From: Sporosarcina ureae
Lineage (GTDB): Bacteria; Bacillota; Bacilli; Bacillales_A; Planococcaceae
Length of the DNA stretch: 64,000 nt
Reading direction: 5' to 3'
Assembly: GCF_002101375.1 (NCBI RefSeq)
Contig: NZ_CP015207.1
Coordinates: 2,868,001-2,932,000 of the forward strand
Of the stretch, positions 6,116-16,561 are shown piece by piece. How positions within the stretch are numbered: the first letter of the stretch is position 1; every line of letters starts with the position of its first letter. A model generated the notes under the pieces. That model was not told where the DNA came from and did not search any database. It worked only from the letters and a program-made list of their open reading frames with translations. Position numbers and translations under genes: made by a program.

Positions 6116-8218
6116 ATGGCTTCAGAGAAAAATGTCTATCGCCTGCAAAATTTATCATGCACAAGTTGTGCTGCAAAATTCGAGAAAAATGTCCGACAAA
6201 TTGATACTGTGGAAGATGTACAGTTAAACTTTGGCGCTTCCAAATTAACGGTGGCGGGAAATGCTTCTATTGTACAATTAGAAGAAGCGGGTGCATTTGA
6301 CGGTATTAAAGTGTTCCCTGAAAAACAGCGGATTATTAAACAGCATACTCCTTTTTGGAAAAAACGTGAAAATCAAACGACTATTGCTTCGTTAGTTTTA
6401 TTGCTAGCAGGGTATGCGGTATCTACCGCGAATGGTGATAATAATTGGCTATCGATCGCTCTGTTTCTCTCTGCCATTATAATCGGTGGATTCAGTTTGA
6501 TGAAGGAAGGATTAACGAATCTTTTCAAACTTGAATTTGATATGTCTACATTGATGACCATCGCAGTCATTGGGGCTGCACTCATTGGTGACTGGGCGGA
6601 AGGGGCGGTCGTGGTCTTCCTCTTCTCCGTCAGTGAAGCATTGGAAAGTTACTCGATTGATAAAGCCAGAAATTCCATTACCTCACTCATTGAAATTGCC
6701 CCTACGACGGCCACTGTACTTCGCGGGAATAATGAATTTGAAGTAGATGTGGAAGATTTACGTATTGATGATGTGATTTTGATTAAACCGGGACAAAAGA
6801 TCGCGATGGATGGCGAAGTGATTCAAGGTGATTCATCGGTTAACCAAGCCGCCATCACTGGTGAGTCTGTGCCTGTCCATAAAGTGCTTGGAGACGAAGT
6901 GTTTGCAGGGACTTTGAATGAAGAAGGCGCAATGCACGTCCGTGTGACGAAGCTTGCTGAAGATACTACCATTGCCAAAATCATTCACTTGGTCGAAGAA
7001 GCACAGGCGGAAAAAGCACCGACACAACAATTTGTCGATCGCTTTGCGAGATACTATACACCAGCTATTTTAGTTATTTCTTTACTGATCATGATCATAC
7101 CACCACTATTAATGGGTGGAGTATGGGGTGAATGGTTCTATAAAGGTCTAGTCGTATTAGTAGTTGGTTGTCCTTGCGCTCTAGTCATTTCAACACCTAT
7201 TGCGATCGTTACAGCCATTGGAAACGCTGCACGTAACGGTGTGTTGATCAAAGGCGGCATTCATTTAGAAGAGACAGGACAAATCAAAGTCGTGGCCTTC
7301 GATAAAACAGGTACGTTGACTGAAGGGCGTCCCGAAGTAACAGACGTCGTGACGGTTTCTTCATTGACTGAAGATCAAATCGTACAAAGAGCAGCTTCTA
7401 TCGAGAAGTTCTCCCAACATCCATTAGCTTCATCGATTATGCGAGCAGCGAAGAAATTACCACTTGGATTACTACCGGTACATCAATTCCAATCTATTAC
7501 AGGCAAAGGTGCAAAAGCTATGATTGGAGAGCATTTGGTGCATGTTGGTAGCCCTAAATTATTTAGGGAAATGAACACAGTGGAAGACTCCATTGAACAG
7601 CAGATTCTTACATTACAGAAACAAGGCAAAACAGTTATGCTTGTCTGGTCAGAAACAGGTCTAGAAGGAATTATAGCGGTTGCTGACCAAGTTCGTAAAA
7701 GTAGCTTGAATGTAATCCAGAAGCTTCATGAGATGGGCAAGAAAACAGTGATGCTAACAGGGGATAACCAATCGACCGCTTTGGCAATTGGAGCGCAACT
7801 CGGCTTAACAGAAGTCAAAGCAGAATTATTACCTGATCAAAAAGTCGAAATGATTAAATCGTTGAGTCAATACGGTAAAGTGGCGATGGTGGGTGACGGA
7901 GTGAACGACGCGCCGGCATTAGCTACCGCAAATATCGGTATTGCGATGGGTGGTGCGGGAACAGATACTGCACTTGAAACGGCGGATATCGCCTTGATGG
8001 CAGACGACTTGGAGAAACTTCCATATACAATTAAATTAAGCTCACGCACTAAACAAATCATCCTTCAAAATATTTCGATCGCACTTGGTTTAAAAGTGAT
8101 TGCACTGCTTCTTATTATTCCAGGCTGGTTGACATTATGGATGGCAGTCATGGCGGATATGGGTGCAACTGTCATTGTAGTATTAAATTCATTGCGACTC
8201 ATGAAAAATAACATATAA
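6116..8218 (+). CDS. cadA: Cd/Zn/Pb-type heavy-metal P1B ATPase
   Basis: 700 residues. One N-terminal heavy-metal-associated domain carries CTSC (Cys15, Cys18). Membrane helices about 80-330 follow, with the ion-channel motif CPC (352-354, in GCPCALVIS) typical of Zn/Cd/Pb exporters. The phosphorylation motif DKTGTLTEG starts near Asp396, then an SQHP nucleotide-binding motif, MLTGDN and VGDGVNDAPALA. The protein sits in the cytoplasmic membrane and pumps divalent soft metals out using ATP. It is transcribed alone from a metal-type promoter/operator and ends at a good terminator. CPC without a CPH or APC variant argues against Cu or Co selectivity. Confidence 0.93.
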   Translation: MASEKNVYRLQNLSCTSCAAKFEKNVRQIDTVEDVQLNFGASKLTVAGNASIVQLEEAGAFDGIKVFPEKQRIIKQHTPFWKKRENQTTIASLVLLLAGYAVSTANGDNNWLSIALFLSAIIIGGFSLMKEGLTNLFKLEFDMSTLMTIAVIGAALIGDWAEGAVVVFLFSVSEALESYSIDKARNSITSLIEIAPTTATVLRGNNEFEVDVEDLRIDDVILIKPGQKIAMDGEVIQGDSSVNQAAITGESVPVHKVLGDEVFAGTLNEEGAMHVRVTKLAEDTTIAKIIHLVEEAQAEKAPTQQFVDRFARYYTPAILVISLLIMIIPPLLMGGVWGEWFYKGLVVLVVGCPCALVISTPIAIVTAIGNAARNGVLIKGGIHLEETGQIKVVAFDKTGTLTEGRPEVTDVVTVSSLTEDQIVQRAASIEKFSQHPLASSIMRAAKKLPLGLLPVHQFQSITGKGAKAMIGEHLVHVGSPKLFREMNTVEDSIEQQILTLQKQGKTVMLVWSETGLEGIIAVADQVRKSSLNVIQKLHEMGKKTVMLTGDNQSTALAIGAQLGLTEVKAELLPDQKVEMIKSLSQYGKVAMVGDGVNDAPALATANIGIAMGGAGTDTALETADIALMADDLEKLPYTIKLSSRTKQIILQNISIALGLKVIALLLIIPGWLTLWMAVMADMGATVIVVLNSLRLMKNNI

Positions 8219-8227
8219 TATAAGTAG

Positions 8228-8262
8228 AAACTTCAGTCGAATCAATCGTCTGAAGTTTTTTC
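8228..8262 (+). terminator. Terminator of cadA
   Basis: AAACTTCAG (8228-8236) pairs with CTGAAGTTT (8250-8258), followed by T's. Confidence 0.85.
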
Positions 8263-8317
8263 TATTGAATAAAATGGTAGACTGATAATAAGAACAATTA
8301 TGAGGAGTGTGGATAAT

Positions 8318-9706
8318 TTGGCAATGACCGGTCTAGAACTTGAAATGATTATGAACAAACAGAAACAATATTATGTATCAGGAGTGACGCGTAGTATTTC
8401 ATTCCGAAAAATGATGTTGGAAAAACTGTATAAAGCGATTCAAAAGCACGAAAAAGAAATCTCGGATGCATTGCATAAAGACCTACACAAACCTCCGCTC
8501 GAAGCGTATGTGTCAGAAATAGGCTTCGTGTTATCTAGTATTACTCATATGATGGATCACTTGGAAGAATGGGCAGAGCCTGAAAAGGTGAAGACACCAC
8601 TCCATTTACAACCAGCGACGAGCTTTATCGTAAAAGAACCATATGGCACCGTATTGATTATCGGACCATTCAACTATCCGTTCCAACTATTGATTGATCC
8701 GTTAATAGGTTCGATCGCAGCAGGGAACTGTACAGTGTTAAAACCTTCGGAAGATGCATTGCATACAGCTGCTGTCGTAGACAAAATCATTGCAAGTGTA
8801 TTTCCGGTGGAGTATGTATCCGTTGTGCATGGTCACAAAGAAGAAACGCAACTGTTACTTGGCGCACCATTTGATTATGTATTCTTTACCGGAAGTGCAA
8901 AAGTAGGGAAAATTGTCATGAAAGCTTGTGCGGAGAGATTGACTCCATTGACACTAGAGTTAGGCGGGAAAAGTCCAGCCGTTGTTGACCATACTGCGGA
9001 TATCAAAAAAGCAGCGGAGAAAATCGTTTGGGGTAAGTATATGAATGCAGGTCAAACGTGTGTAGCACCGGACTATGTGCTAGCTGACGTTTCGATTTAC
9101 GATGAATTATTAAATGAAATGAAGAGTGCGATCCAACGCTATTACGGGAAAGACGCACAGAAGAGTGCTGACTACGGTCGCATCATTGCGGATCGTCATT
9201 TCGATCGATTAGCGAAAATATTAGATCAAGATCAAGCATATATCGTAGAAGGCGGCAAGACAGACGCTGCGGATAAATACATCGAGCCGACAATTTTAGC
9301 GCTTTCGGATTGGAATAGCGCAAGTATGCAAGAGGAGTTATTTGGCCCGATCTTGCCAGTCCTTCCGTATGATAATTTAGGTGTTGCAATTCAACAAATT
9401 AGCATGTTGCCAAAACCACTAGCAGCATACCTATTCACTGAGAACGATGAGGCAGCTAATCATTTCATCGAAGTTTTACCATTTGGCGGTGGTTGCATCA
9501 ATGACACCATCTCACATGTTGCCAATATTCATTTACCATTTGGTGGAGTAGGACCTTCTGGAATAAATCAATACCATGGAAAAGCAAGCTTTGAAACATT
9601 CTCCCATTCGAAATCGATGATGAAAAAGAGTACTGCGGTATCGGTGCCTATAGCATTTCCTCCATACAAAGGAAAACTATCATTAGTAAAACGGTTCATT
9701 CGCTAA
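8318..9706 (+). CDS. Class-3 aldehyde dehydrogenase
   Basis: About 462 residues. The family core is complete: N-terminal Rossmann segment (YGTVLIIGPFNYPFQL), the general-base Glu in LELGGKSP, and the nucleophile Cys in NAGQTCVAPDYVL. The PFGG...GPSGINQYHG segment and hydrophobic C-terminus are typical of fatty-aldehyde class-3 enzymes such as B. subtilis YwdH. It oxidises aldehydes to acids with NAD(P). TTG 8318 is chosen because GAGGAG ends about 10 bases before it; an in-frame ATG at 8300 would precede that site, and ATG 8324 or 8351 are alternatives. It is monocistronic, between cadA and murE. Confidence 0.88.
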   Translation: MAMTGLELEMIMNKQKQYYVSGVTRSISFRKMMLEKLYKAIQKHEKEISDALHKDLHKPPLEAYVSEIGFVLSSITHMMDHLEEWAEPEKVKTPLHLQPATSFIVKEPYGTVLIIGPFNYPFQLLIDPLIGSIAAGNCTVLKPSEDALHTAAVVDKIIASVFPVEYVSVVHGHKEETQLLLGAPFDYVFFTGSAKVGKIVMKACAERLTPLTLELGGKSPAVVDHTADIKKAAEKIVWGKYMNAGQTCVAPDYVLADVSIYDELLNEMKSAIQRYYGKDAQKSADYGRIIADRHFDRLAKILDQDQAYIVEGGKTDAADKYIEPTILALSDWNSASMQEELFGPILPVLPYDNLGVAIQQISMLPKPLAAYLFTENDEAANHFIEVLPFGGGCINDTISHVANIHLPFGGVGPSGINQYHGKASFETFSHSKSMMKKSTAVSVPIAFPPYKGKLSLVKRFIR

Positions 9707-9737
9707 CGGTAGGGAAATCCAAACTTTTGACCACGCG

Positions 9738-9762
9738 CTTTGCTGGCTGTTGACCAGCAAAG
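9738..9762. repeat. Perfect inverted repeat after the aldehyde dehydrogenase gene
   Basis: CTTTGCTGG (9738-9746) and CCAGCAAAG (9754-9762) surround a 7-nt loop, 32 bases past the stop codon. No clean T-run follows, so it is either a weak terminator or an mRNA-stabilising hairpin. Confidence 0.5.
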
Positions 9763-9917
9763 TGCCTTTGTGGTGAACAAAAATTTTTAAGCAATTTATC
9801 GGCATTTAATAGAAATTTCATTCTATAGTCCAGGCTGGATGTGATAAGAAAAGACGGGTATGATAGGAATAATAGATAAAGTATATAACACTTTATTTTC
9901 CAAAATAAAAAGCCTTT

Positions 9918-9947
9918 TTGAATTACGATTCGCTTATTTGTTATAAT
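9918..9947 (+). promoter_or_regulatory. murE promoter
   Basis: TTGAAT (9918-9923), 18-bp spacer, TATAAT (9942-9947), upstream of murE. Confidence 0.65.
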
Positions 9948-9984
9948 TACAAGAGTTATTCACCAACATATTGGAGGAACCCAT

Positions 9985-11475
9985 ATGAACACGAAAGAAT
10001 TATTATCCGTACTCCCTGTAAAAACAATAAAAGGAACATTGCCGGAAAATGTGACAGACGTGGCAGTGGACTCAAGAGCAGTTCAAGATGGAGGAGTATT
10101 TGTTTGTTTGAAAGGCTATACAGTGAACGGTCATCAATTCGTCAAAAGTGCATTGATGAGTGGCGCACGAGTTATTATCGCATCAGAGCCTATTATGATA
10201 GATGAAGACCGTACAGCGGTTGTGTATGTAGAAAACACATCAAAAGCGATTGAGTTATTGGCATCTAAGTACTATCAGTATCCTTCGAAGCGAATGACAA
10301 TGATCGGGGTTACTGGAACTAATGGAAAAACGAGTGTCGGCAATATCATTCATGACATGCTACGACAGAATGATGAAAAAACAGCCGTTTCAGGTACGAT
10401 TGGTTTTAAATTAAACGACATCCTCTATGAAACGGAAAATACAACGACTGATGTTTTGACTACACAGCAAATGATTGCGCAAGCGGCCAATGAAGGTTGC
10501 GAATCGATGATCATGGAAGTTTCTTCACACGGATTAGTTGAAGGACGACTGGCAGGAACGGAATTTGATATCGCGATTTTCACTAACTTAACGCATGATC
10601 ATTTGGATTATCATAAAACGATGGAGAATTACAGTGCAGCGAAAGGTTTACTGTTTGCTCAACTGGGTCAGCAACTTGATCAACAAAAATTTGCCATCAT
10701 CAATGCGGATGATCCGTGGAGCAGCAAAATGATCGAAATGACTTCTTTCCCAATTTACACATACGGTATTCACGTGAAGTCTTCATTCCAAGCAACAGCG
10801 ATTGAAATGCAGTCGAACTTTACGAAATTCGAATTGCAAGCACCGGATGGAACGTTCCTCGTTAAAATGCCGTTGATAGGAGAGTTTAACGTCTATAATT
10901 CCTTGGCCGCCATTGCAGCGTTATATGCTAAAGGAATGCCGACAGCAGATATTTTGCCATTACTAGCGAATGTATCGACAGTGAAAGGCCGTCTGGAAAA
11001 AGTAGAAACCTCTCTACCACTGACCATTTTCATTGATTATGCACATTCGCCCGATGCAATTGAAAAAGCGATTGCTACAGTACAACCATTAAAAAAGGAT
11101 GGTAACCGTCTTCTATTCTTAATAGGAACGGGAGGCAATCGGGATCGTCTTAAGCGTCCGATCATGGGAGAAAAAGCGGCAGCGGCAGATTATGTCGTCT
11201 TTACGACAGATGATCCACGTGATGAGCCATATGAGTCCATCCTATCGGAACTCAGTGCTACTATGCCGCATAATCAGTACGCATGTATAGGAGATAGAGA
11301 AGAAGCAGTACGTCATACTATTATGCAAGCGAATGCGGGAGACATCATTATATTTGCGGGAAAAGGTCATGAAGATTTTCAAATTATCGGCAACACGAAA
11401 TATGCGCATTCGGATGCAACTATTGCACTTCTTGAAGCAGCTAAAAAGTTCGGCGATACACCCATCAATAAATGA
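9985..11475 (+). CDS. murE: UDP-MurNAc-tripeptide ligase (probably L-lysine adding)
   Basis: 496 residues. Mur ligase family: N-terminal UDP-binding domain (about 1-95), ATP loop GVTGTNGKTS (GTNGKT at 111-116), central domain with FTNLTHDHLDYH, and C-terminal domain with DYAHSPDAIEKA and GNRDRLKR. It adds the third amino acid to UDP-MurNAc-L-Ala-D-Glu in peptidoglycan synthesis. The residue-selecting motif reads DDPR (409-412) rather than the DNPR of meso-diaminopimelate enzymes. The gene lies outside the division/cell-wall cluster and next to prfC, as in staphylococci, which use L-Lys. Lysine use is therefore likely but inferred. The start has a TTGGAGG site. Confidence 0.88.
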   Translation: MNTKELLSVLPVKTIKGTLPENVTDVAVDSRAVQDGGVFVCLKGYTVNGHQFVKSALMSGARVIIASEPIMIDEDRTAVVYVENTSKAIELLASKYYQYPSKRMTMIGVTGTNGKTSVGNIIHDMLRQNDEKTAVSGTIGFKLNDILYETENTTTDVLTTQQMIAQAANEGCESMIMEVSSHGLVEGRLAGTEFDIAIFTNLTHDHLDYHKTMENYSAAKGLLFAQLGQQLDQQKFAIINADDPWSSKMIEMTSFPIYTYGIHVKSSFQATAIEMQSNFTKFELQAPDGTFLVKMPLIGEFNVYNSLAAIAALYAKGMPTADILPLLANVSTVKGRLEKVETSLPLTIFIDYAHSPDAIEKAIATVQPLKKDGNRLLFLIGTGGNRDRLKRPIMGEKAAAADYVVFTTDDPRDEPYESILSELSATMPHNQYACIGDREEAVRHTIMQANAGDIIIFAGKGHEDFQIIGNTKYAHSDATIALLEAAKKFGDTPINK

Positions 11476-11589
11476 AGTACAGTTTGGATTTGAGAGTTTA
11501 TAGTTTTTTAGTCAATTCAATGAAAACCATTGAAATGCATCCCTATTCTCTCTATGATAGAAAACGTAAGCAAAAGGAGAGTACGATTG

Positions 11590-13167
11590 ATGCAAAAGAA
11601 TAAACATGATGAAATTACTTCGCGACGAACATTTGCGATTATTTCTCACCCCGATGCCGGTAAAACGACCATTACTGAAAAGTTACTATATTTTGGCGGA
11701 GCGATTCGCGATGCAGGAACAGTTAAAGGAAAGAAATCAGGAAAGTTCGCTACGTCTGACTGGATGGAAATTGAAAAACAACGTGGAATATCTGTAACTT
11801 CTTCCGTTTTACAATTTGACTATGCAGGCAAACGTGTCAATATTTTGGATACACCAGGACACGAAGACTTCAGTGAAGATACGTATAGAACATTAATGGC
11901 AGTGGATGCTGCTGTCATGATGGTCGATTCGGCGAAAGGAATCGAGCCCCAGACAATCAAATTGTTCAAAGTATGTAAAATGCGTGGAATTCCCATCTTC
12001 ACATTTATCAATAAAATGGATAGACAAGGTAAAGAGCCATTGGAGCTAATGGAAGAATTAGAAGAAGTCTTAGAAATCCAATCTTACGCAATGAATTGGC
12101 CGATTGGTATGGGAAAAGAGTTCCTAGGTATTTACGATCGCTTTAATGAACGTATAGAGCTGGCGCGTCCAAATGCAGATGAAGAACGTTTCCTCCCAAT
12201 CGACGAAGAAGGCGAGCTTGCAGTAGAACACTCGATGAAAGAGACTTCTTATTATAAGCAAGCACTAGAAGATGTCATGCTATTAAATGAAGCTGGAAAC
12301 GACTTCGATGAAGAACGTATCGCTAAAGGCGATTTAACACCTGTCTTCTTCGGTAGTGCGTTGACTAACTTTGGGGTTCAGACATTTCTTGAAACATTTT
12401 TACAGTTCGCACCTGAACCTCAACCTAGGTTAACGAAAGATGCTGAATACGTAGATCCTGAGTCTGAAGTTTTTTCAGGCTTCATCTTCAAAATACAAGC
12501 GAACATGAATCCAGCGCATCGTGATCGGATTGCGTTTGTTCGGATCGTATCAGGCGAGTTTGAGCGTGGCATGACGGTAACGGTTCCACGTCTTTCCAAA
12601 AACTTCAAGTTAACACAAACGACTCAATTCCTTGCAGATGATCGAGAGACTGTCAATCAGGCAGTAGCAGGCGATATCATTGGGTTATATGACACGGGTA
12701 ACTATCAAATTGGTGATACGGTCATCAGTGGTAAAGCGAATTTCCAATTTGAAGCACTTCCTCAATTTACTCCCGAGCTATTCGTTAGAGTAAATGCTAA
12801 AAACGTGATGAAATCCAAACAGTTCCACAAAGGGATTTTACAGCTTGTACAAGAAGGAGCCATTCAATATTACAAAACATTGCATACAGAAGAAGTCATT
12901 CTCGGTGCAGTAGGGCAACTTCAATTCGAAGTTTTTGAACATCGTATGAAAGCGGAATACCATGTAGAAGTTCAGATGGAGACAATGGGATCCAAAGTAG
13001 CACGCTGGATTGAAAACGAAGAAGATGTAAAAGAGTCAATGGCAGGACAACGGGCATTACTCGTAAAAGATCGACATGATCACAAAGTTTTCTTGTTCGA
13101 AAACGATTTTGCGATGCGCTGGTTCCAAGATAAATTCCCAGATATCAAGCTGTATAACCAATTATAA
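11590..13167 (+). CDS. prfC: Peptide chain release factor 3
   Basis: 525 residues from ATG 11590, which follows AAAGGAG at a normal distance (a TTG immediately before it is possible; upstream ATGs lack a site). The GTPase domain has SHPDAGKTT (P-loop), [15 protein letters not shown] and NKMDR. The rest aligns in layout with RF3 rather than EF-G, notably the [14 protein letters not shown] start and short length. RF3-GTP removes RF1/RF2 from the ribosome after termination. It lies 114 bases behind murE, without a terminator between them, so the two may be co-transcribed, as in staphylococci. It ends at a strong hairpin. Confidence 0.95.
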   Translation: MQKNKHDEITSRRTFAIISHPDAGKTTITEKLLYFGGAIRDAGTVKGKKSGKFATSDWMEIEKQRGISVTSSVLQFDYAGKRVNILDTPGHEDFSEDTYRTLMAVDAAVMMVDSAKGIEPQTIKLFKVCKMRGIPIFTFINKMDRQGKEPLELMEELEEVLEIQSYAMNWPIGMGKEFLGIYDRFNERIELARPNADEERFLPIDEEGELAVEHSMKETSYYKQALEDVMLLNEAGNDFDEERIAKGDLTPVFFGSALTNFGVQTFLETFLQFAPEPQPRLTKDAEYVDPESEVFSGFIFKIQANMNPAHRDRIAFVRIVSGEFERGMTVTVPRLSKNFKLTQTTQFLADDRETVNQAVAGDIIGLYDTGNYQIGDTVISGKANFQFEALPQFTPELFVRVNAKNVMKSKQFHKGILQLVQEGAIQYYKTLHTEEVILGAVGQLQFEVFEHRMKAEYHVEVQMETMGSKVARWIENEEDVKESMAGQRALLVKDRHDHKVFLFENDFAMRWFQDKFPDIKLYNQL

Positions 13168-13174
13168 ATTATAA

Positions 13175-13222
13175 AACAAATAACCCGGTCGGATTCATTG
13201 TAATCCTTCCGGGTTATTTGTT
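13175..13222 (+). terminator. Long terminator hairpin after prfC
   Basis: A perfect 14-bp stem AACAAATAACCCGG (13175-13188) / CCGGGTTATTTGTT (13209-13222) with an inner GGATT/AATCC helix. Confidence 0.85.
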
Positions 13223-13358
13223 AAAATTGTGAATTATTTTTGTGTTTATTCATTAATATTCGAGCATATTACGGTGAAAGTAAGCTATTCAGGTGTTATG
13301 GTGGAAAGATGAACAAGTTTCTCCAGCTAGAGCGCTGAGTAAAGAGAGGAATAGATCA

Positions 13359-16300
13359 ATGAAGATTAGTAGTTTTTCAGTCAAACGACCCGTTTTTACG
13401 TTAGTCACTATGTTTCTCGTCATTATTTTAGGTGCAGTATCTTTCTTTAAAATTCCCGTTACACTAATTCCTGACCTAAATCCGCCTGTAGCGGTAGTTG
13501 TTACGAATTATCCGGGCGCTTCACCAACGGAAGTGAGCGAGAAAATCACCAAGCCGTTGGAAGAAAGTTTATCAACAGCACCTGGATTAAAGTCCATGCA
13601 GACTTCTTCCCAAGAAGGAGCCAATTTAGTATTCCTGCAATTTGATTGGGATTCTTCGATTGATGATGTTCAAATGGATATCCTCCAACGGATTGATCAA
13701 GTAGAAGTGCCCGATGGTGCTAATAAACCGCGTTTCATGAAGTTTGATCCATCTCAATTCCCAGTCATTCAATTATCTTTACGTTCCGTCGATAAAGATA
13801 CGAATATCCGGAAGATTGCAGAAGAGCTGGAGAAAGAATTACGCCGTATTGAAGGTGTAGCCAGTGTGAACGTGTCAGGTAAGATCATTGAAGACGTTCA
13901 AGTTATTTTAGATCCCGATAAATTAAAAGAATTGGGTTTAGCGCAATCAGATGTCGTGCAGGCAATACAAGCTAGTAATGTATCTATGCCGGGTGATCCG
14001 ATTGACACGAGTGATGGAAGAAAGTTGACTACGAGAATCTTAAGTACAGTTCAAAACATCTCGGATGTACGAAGTATCCAAATAGGTGCTAATCCCAAGA
14101 CAGGTGACATGATCAACGTCTCTGACGTGGCGGATGTAGCATTGTTGGAGCCGAAAGTACAAACGGAAACACGGGCTAATGAGGAGCAGGCCGTATTATT
14201 GTCTGTACTTCAAGAATCAGGAGCGAATACTGCCACTGTATCTAAAGAGTTTAAAAAATCATTGGATACGTTATTGGAGAAAGACGCATACAAAGATATT
14301 GAATCTGATGTTATTTTTGACCAAGGGGACTATGTACAGCTTGCAATCGGCAATATTGGTCAGTCACTAATTCTCGGTGGCTTGTTCGCAATGCTCGTAT
14401 TATTTGTCTTCTTACGTGGAATTAAAAGTCCGATTATCATTGGGGTAGCGATTCCTTATTCAGTAATTGTTACGTTTGTCCTTATGTATTTCTCAGACTT
14501 CTCGTTAAATATCATGACACTTGGTGCTCTTGCATTAGGAATTGGTATGTTAGTTGATAATGCCATTGTCGTAATAGAGAATATTGAGCGACATTTAGCA
14601 ATGGGGAAAACTCCAACGGAAGCAGCAAAAGATGGGTCCAAGGAAGTGGGCGGAGCTATAACCGCTTCTACGTTAACTACTCTCGCTGTATTTGTACCGA
14701 TTATCTTTATTACGGGAATCATTGGTCAAATCTTCACCGAATTCGCGTTAACGATTTCATTCAGTTTATTTGCATCACTAGTCGTTGCATTGACTGTCGT
14801 ACCAATGCTAGCGAGTCGTTTATTGAAGACGCCTACTGAAGAAATGCTTGAGAAAAAGAATCGTGTAAAGAAAAATCAGAGATTCGAAAACTCTGTCAAG
14901 TGGGCTTTGAGCCATCGTCTACTTGTGTTACTAATTACAACTGCTTTACTTGTAGGAAGTGTATTCGGAATTCTAAAAGTAGGAACAGAATTCCTACCTG
15001 CTACGGATGAAGGATCTTTCAGCATCAATGTTAAGTTACCAAACGGTGCTTCATTGGATGCGACAAACGATGTAGTAGAACGAATTGAAGAAGAGATGAA
15101 GAAACAAGACGACGTCGAAGTGTATGTCAGTCTAGTGGGCGGAACCCAACAAAGTATGGCCCAGGGTGGATCAGAGAGTAATATGGCGGAAGTGTATGTG
15201 AAACTTATACCATTAGATGACCGTGACCGCTCTGTCTTTGAATTCGTAGACAAAGTACAACCGATCGTAGAAGACGAAATCGGTGATGACGCAGAAATTA
15301 GTTTCAACTTGCAGACTGCTGCTGGTTCGAGTCCGAATACGTTAGCATTCTCCTTAAACGATACGAATGAAGAACGTTTAAGTAAAGCAGTGTCACAAAT
15401 TGATGAGAAGTTGCGTGAGATGGATACTGTGACTGAAGTCACAAATGATTTAGTGGATACGGTAGAGGAAATAAAAATTGAAGTAGATCGTGAAAAAGCT
15501 TCAGAAGTCGGATTAGCTCCTTATCAAATAGCGCAAACGGTTAGTGACGTTACGCGAGGTGTCTCTGCTTCACAAATCGTCTTCGAGAAAACAGGCGAAG
15601 TAGTTGGAGTTAACGTTAGCTATGATGAACGTTTCCGCAATAGTGTAGATAAGTTAAAGGAATTGGAGTTAAAAACCCCGCTAGATACATTTGTTAAGTT
15701 GAAAGACGTAGCGGATGTGGAAATCGCAGAAGGTCCTGCAACGATTGTACGCGTAGATCAGGCACACTCCATTGCATTTACTGTGAAATATCTATCCAGT
15801 GAATCATTAGGAGATATGACGAAAAAGGTAAATGATATGGTAGAGGATCTAGACCTACCAAGTGAAGTGGAACTTTCATACGGGGGAGATCGCGAACTAT
15901 TTGAAAATGCGATTGACGATATGCTATTGGCGATTATACTGGCAGTGGTATTAGTATATATCGTAATGGCTGCACAGTTTGAATCGTTCAAATATCCATT
16001 CGTTATCATGTTCTCCGTACCCCTTATGCTAATCGGTGTAGCGTTAGCGTTATTCTTCACGAATACACCAGTCAGTGTAACGGCAGTCATAGGTCTTCTC
16101 ATATTGGTGGGGATTGTGGTCAACAACGGAATTGTGTTGGTTGATTATATCAACCAGCGTAAAGAAGCAGGACTCAGTTCGTACGACGCTATCATGTCGT
16201 CTGTACGTGATCGTGTGCGTCCGATCCTTATGACAGCCCTCACCACTATATTGGGCTTACTACCATTAGCGCTGGGCTTAGGTGAAGGTTCTGAGTTGAA

Positions 16301-16520
16301 TCAACCAATGGGGATTGCAGTAATTGGCGGATTGATTAGTTCCACGTTCCTGACGTTGTATATTGTTCCGATCATTTACAGTTTGTTGGACCGGGAGACG
16401 CGTCGAGGTAGGAATACGCCTAACAGAGAACAAGCAGTAACGGTAGATCAACCTGTCAAAGTAACAGAAACTGTAACCGTGACAGTAACGGAAACTGTAA
16501 CTGTAAGAGAGACCAAGTAA
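13359..16520 (+). CDS. RND-family multidrug/lipid exporter (AcrB/SwrC type)
   Basis: About 1053 residues from ATG 13359 (AGAGAGGA upstream; an ATG at 13293 has no site). One N-terminal transmembrane helix, a large extracytoplasmic porter domain, helices with GMLVDNAIVVIENIERH, a second porter domain, and a final bundle including NNGIVLVDYINQR. Duplicated RND architecture; the charged residues in transmembrane segment 4 (LVDN) carry the proton relay. In Gram-positives such single proteins (B. subtilis SwrC/YerP) export surfactin-like lipids or drugs without an outer-membrane partner; no membrane-fusion gene is adjacent. The C-terminus ends in a Thr/Val-rich tail with alternating TVTVTETVTV repeats, which is unusual. 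Confidence 0.92.
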   Translation: MKISSFSVKRPVFTLVTMFLVIILGAVSFFKIPVTLIPDLNPPVAVVVTNYPGASPTEVSEKITKPLEESLSTAPGLKSMQTSSQEGANLVFLQFDWDSSIDDVQMDILQRIDQVEVPDGANKPRFMKFDPSQFPVIQLSLRSVDKDTNIRKIAEELEKELRRIEGVASVNVSGKIIEDVQVILDPDKLKELGLAQSDVVQAIQASNVSMPGDPIDTSDGRKLTTRILSTVQNISDVRSIQIGANPKTGDMINVSDVADVALLEPKVQTETRANEEQAVLLSVLQESGANTATVSKEFKKSLDTLLEKDAYKDIESDVIFDQGDYVQLAIGNIGQSLILGGLFAMLVLFVFLRGIKSPIIIGVAIPYSVIVTFVLMYFSDFSLNIMTLGALALGIGMLVDNAIVVIENIERHLAMGKTPTEAAKDGSKEVGGAITASTLTTLAVFVPIIFITGIIGQIFTEFALTISFSLFASLVVALTVVPMLASRLLKTPTEEMLEKKNRVKKNQRFENSVKWALSHRLLVLLITTALLVGSVFGILKVGTEFLPATDEGSFSINVKLPNGASLDATNDVVERIEEEMKKQDDVEVYVSLVGGTQQSMAQGGSESNMAEVYVKLIPLDDRDRSVFEFVDKVQPIVEDEIGDDAEISFNLQTAAGSSPNTLAFSLNDTNEERLSKAVSQIDEKLREMDTVTEVTNDLVDTVEEIKIEVDREKASEVGLAPYQIAQTVSDVTRGVSASQIVFEKTGEVVGVNVSYDERFRNSVDKLKELELKTPLDTFVKLKDVADVEIAEGPATIVRVDQAHSIAFTVKYLSSESLGDMTKKVNDMVEDLDLPSEVELSYGGDRELFENAIDDMLLAIILAVVLVYIVMAAQFESFKYPFVIMFSVPLMLIGVALALFFTNTPVSVTAVIGLLILVGIVVNNGIVLVDYINQRKEAGLSSYDAIMSSVRDRVRPILMTALTTILGLLPLALGLGEGSELNQPMGIAVIGGLISSTFLTLYIVPIIYSLLDRETRRGRNTPNREQAVTVDQPVKVTETVTVTVTETVTVRETK

Positions 16521-16528
16521 TGCATATT

Positions 16529-16561
16529 GCCGGCAGATGGAACTTTCATTTGCCGGCTTTT
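16529..16561 (+). terminator. Terminator of the RND gene
   Basis: GCCGGCAGATG (16529-16539) pairs with CATTTGCCGGC (16547-16557, one G-T), then TTTT. Confidence 0.85.

Noticed and set aside
9738..9762. Hairpin after the aldehyde dehydrogenase gene as a standard terminator
   Set aside because: The stem is perfect but no T-run follows, so it is listed only as an inverted repeat.
14876..15442. Long antisense frame inside the RND gene
   Set aside because: No ribosome binding site and the opposite strand is a well-supported gene; it is a shadow frame. The same holds for the long antisense frames in pdhA, terC and ktrB.
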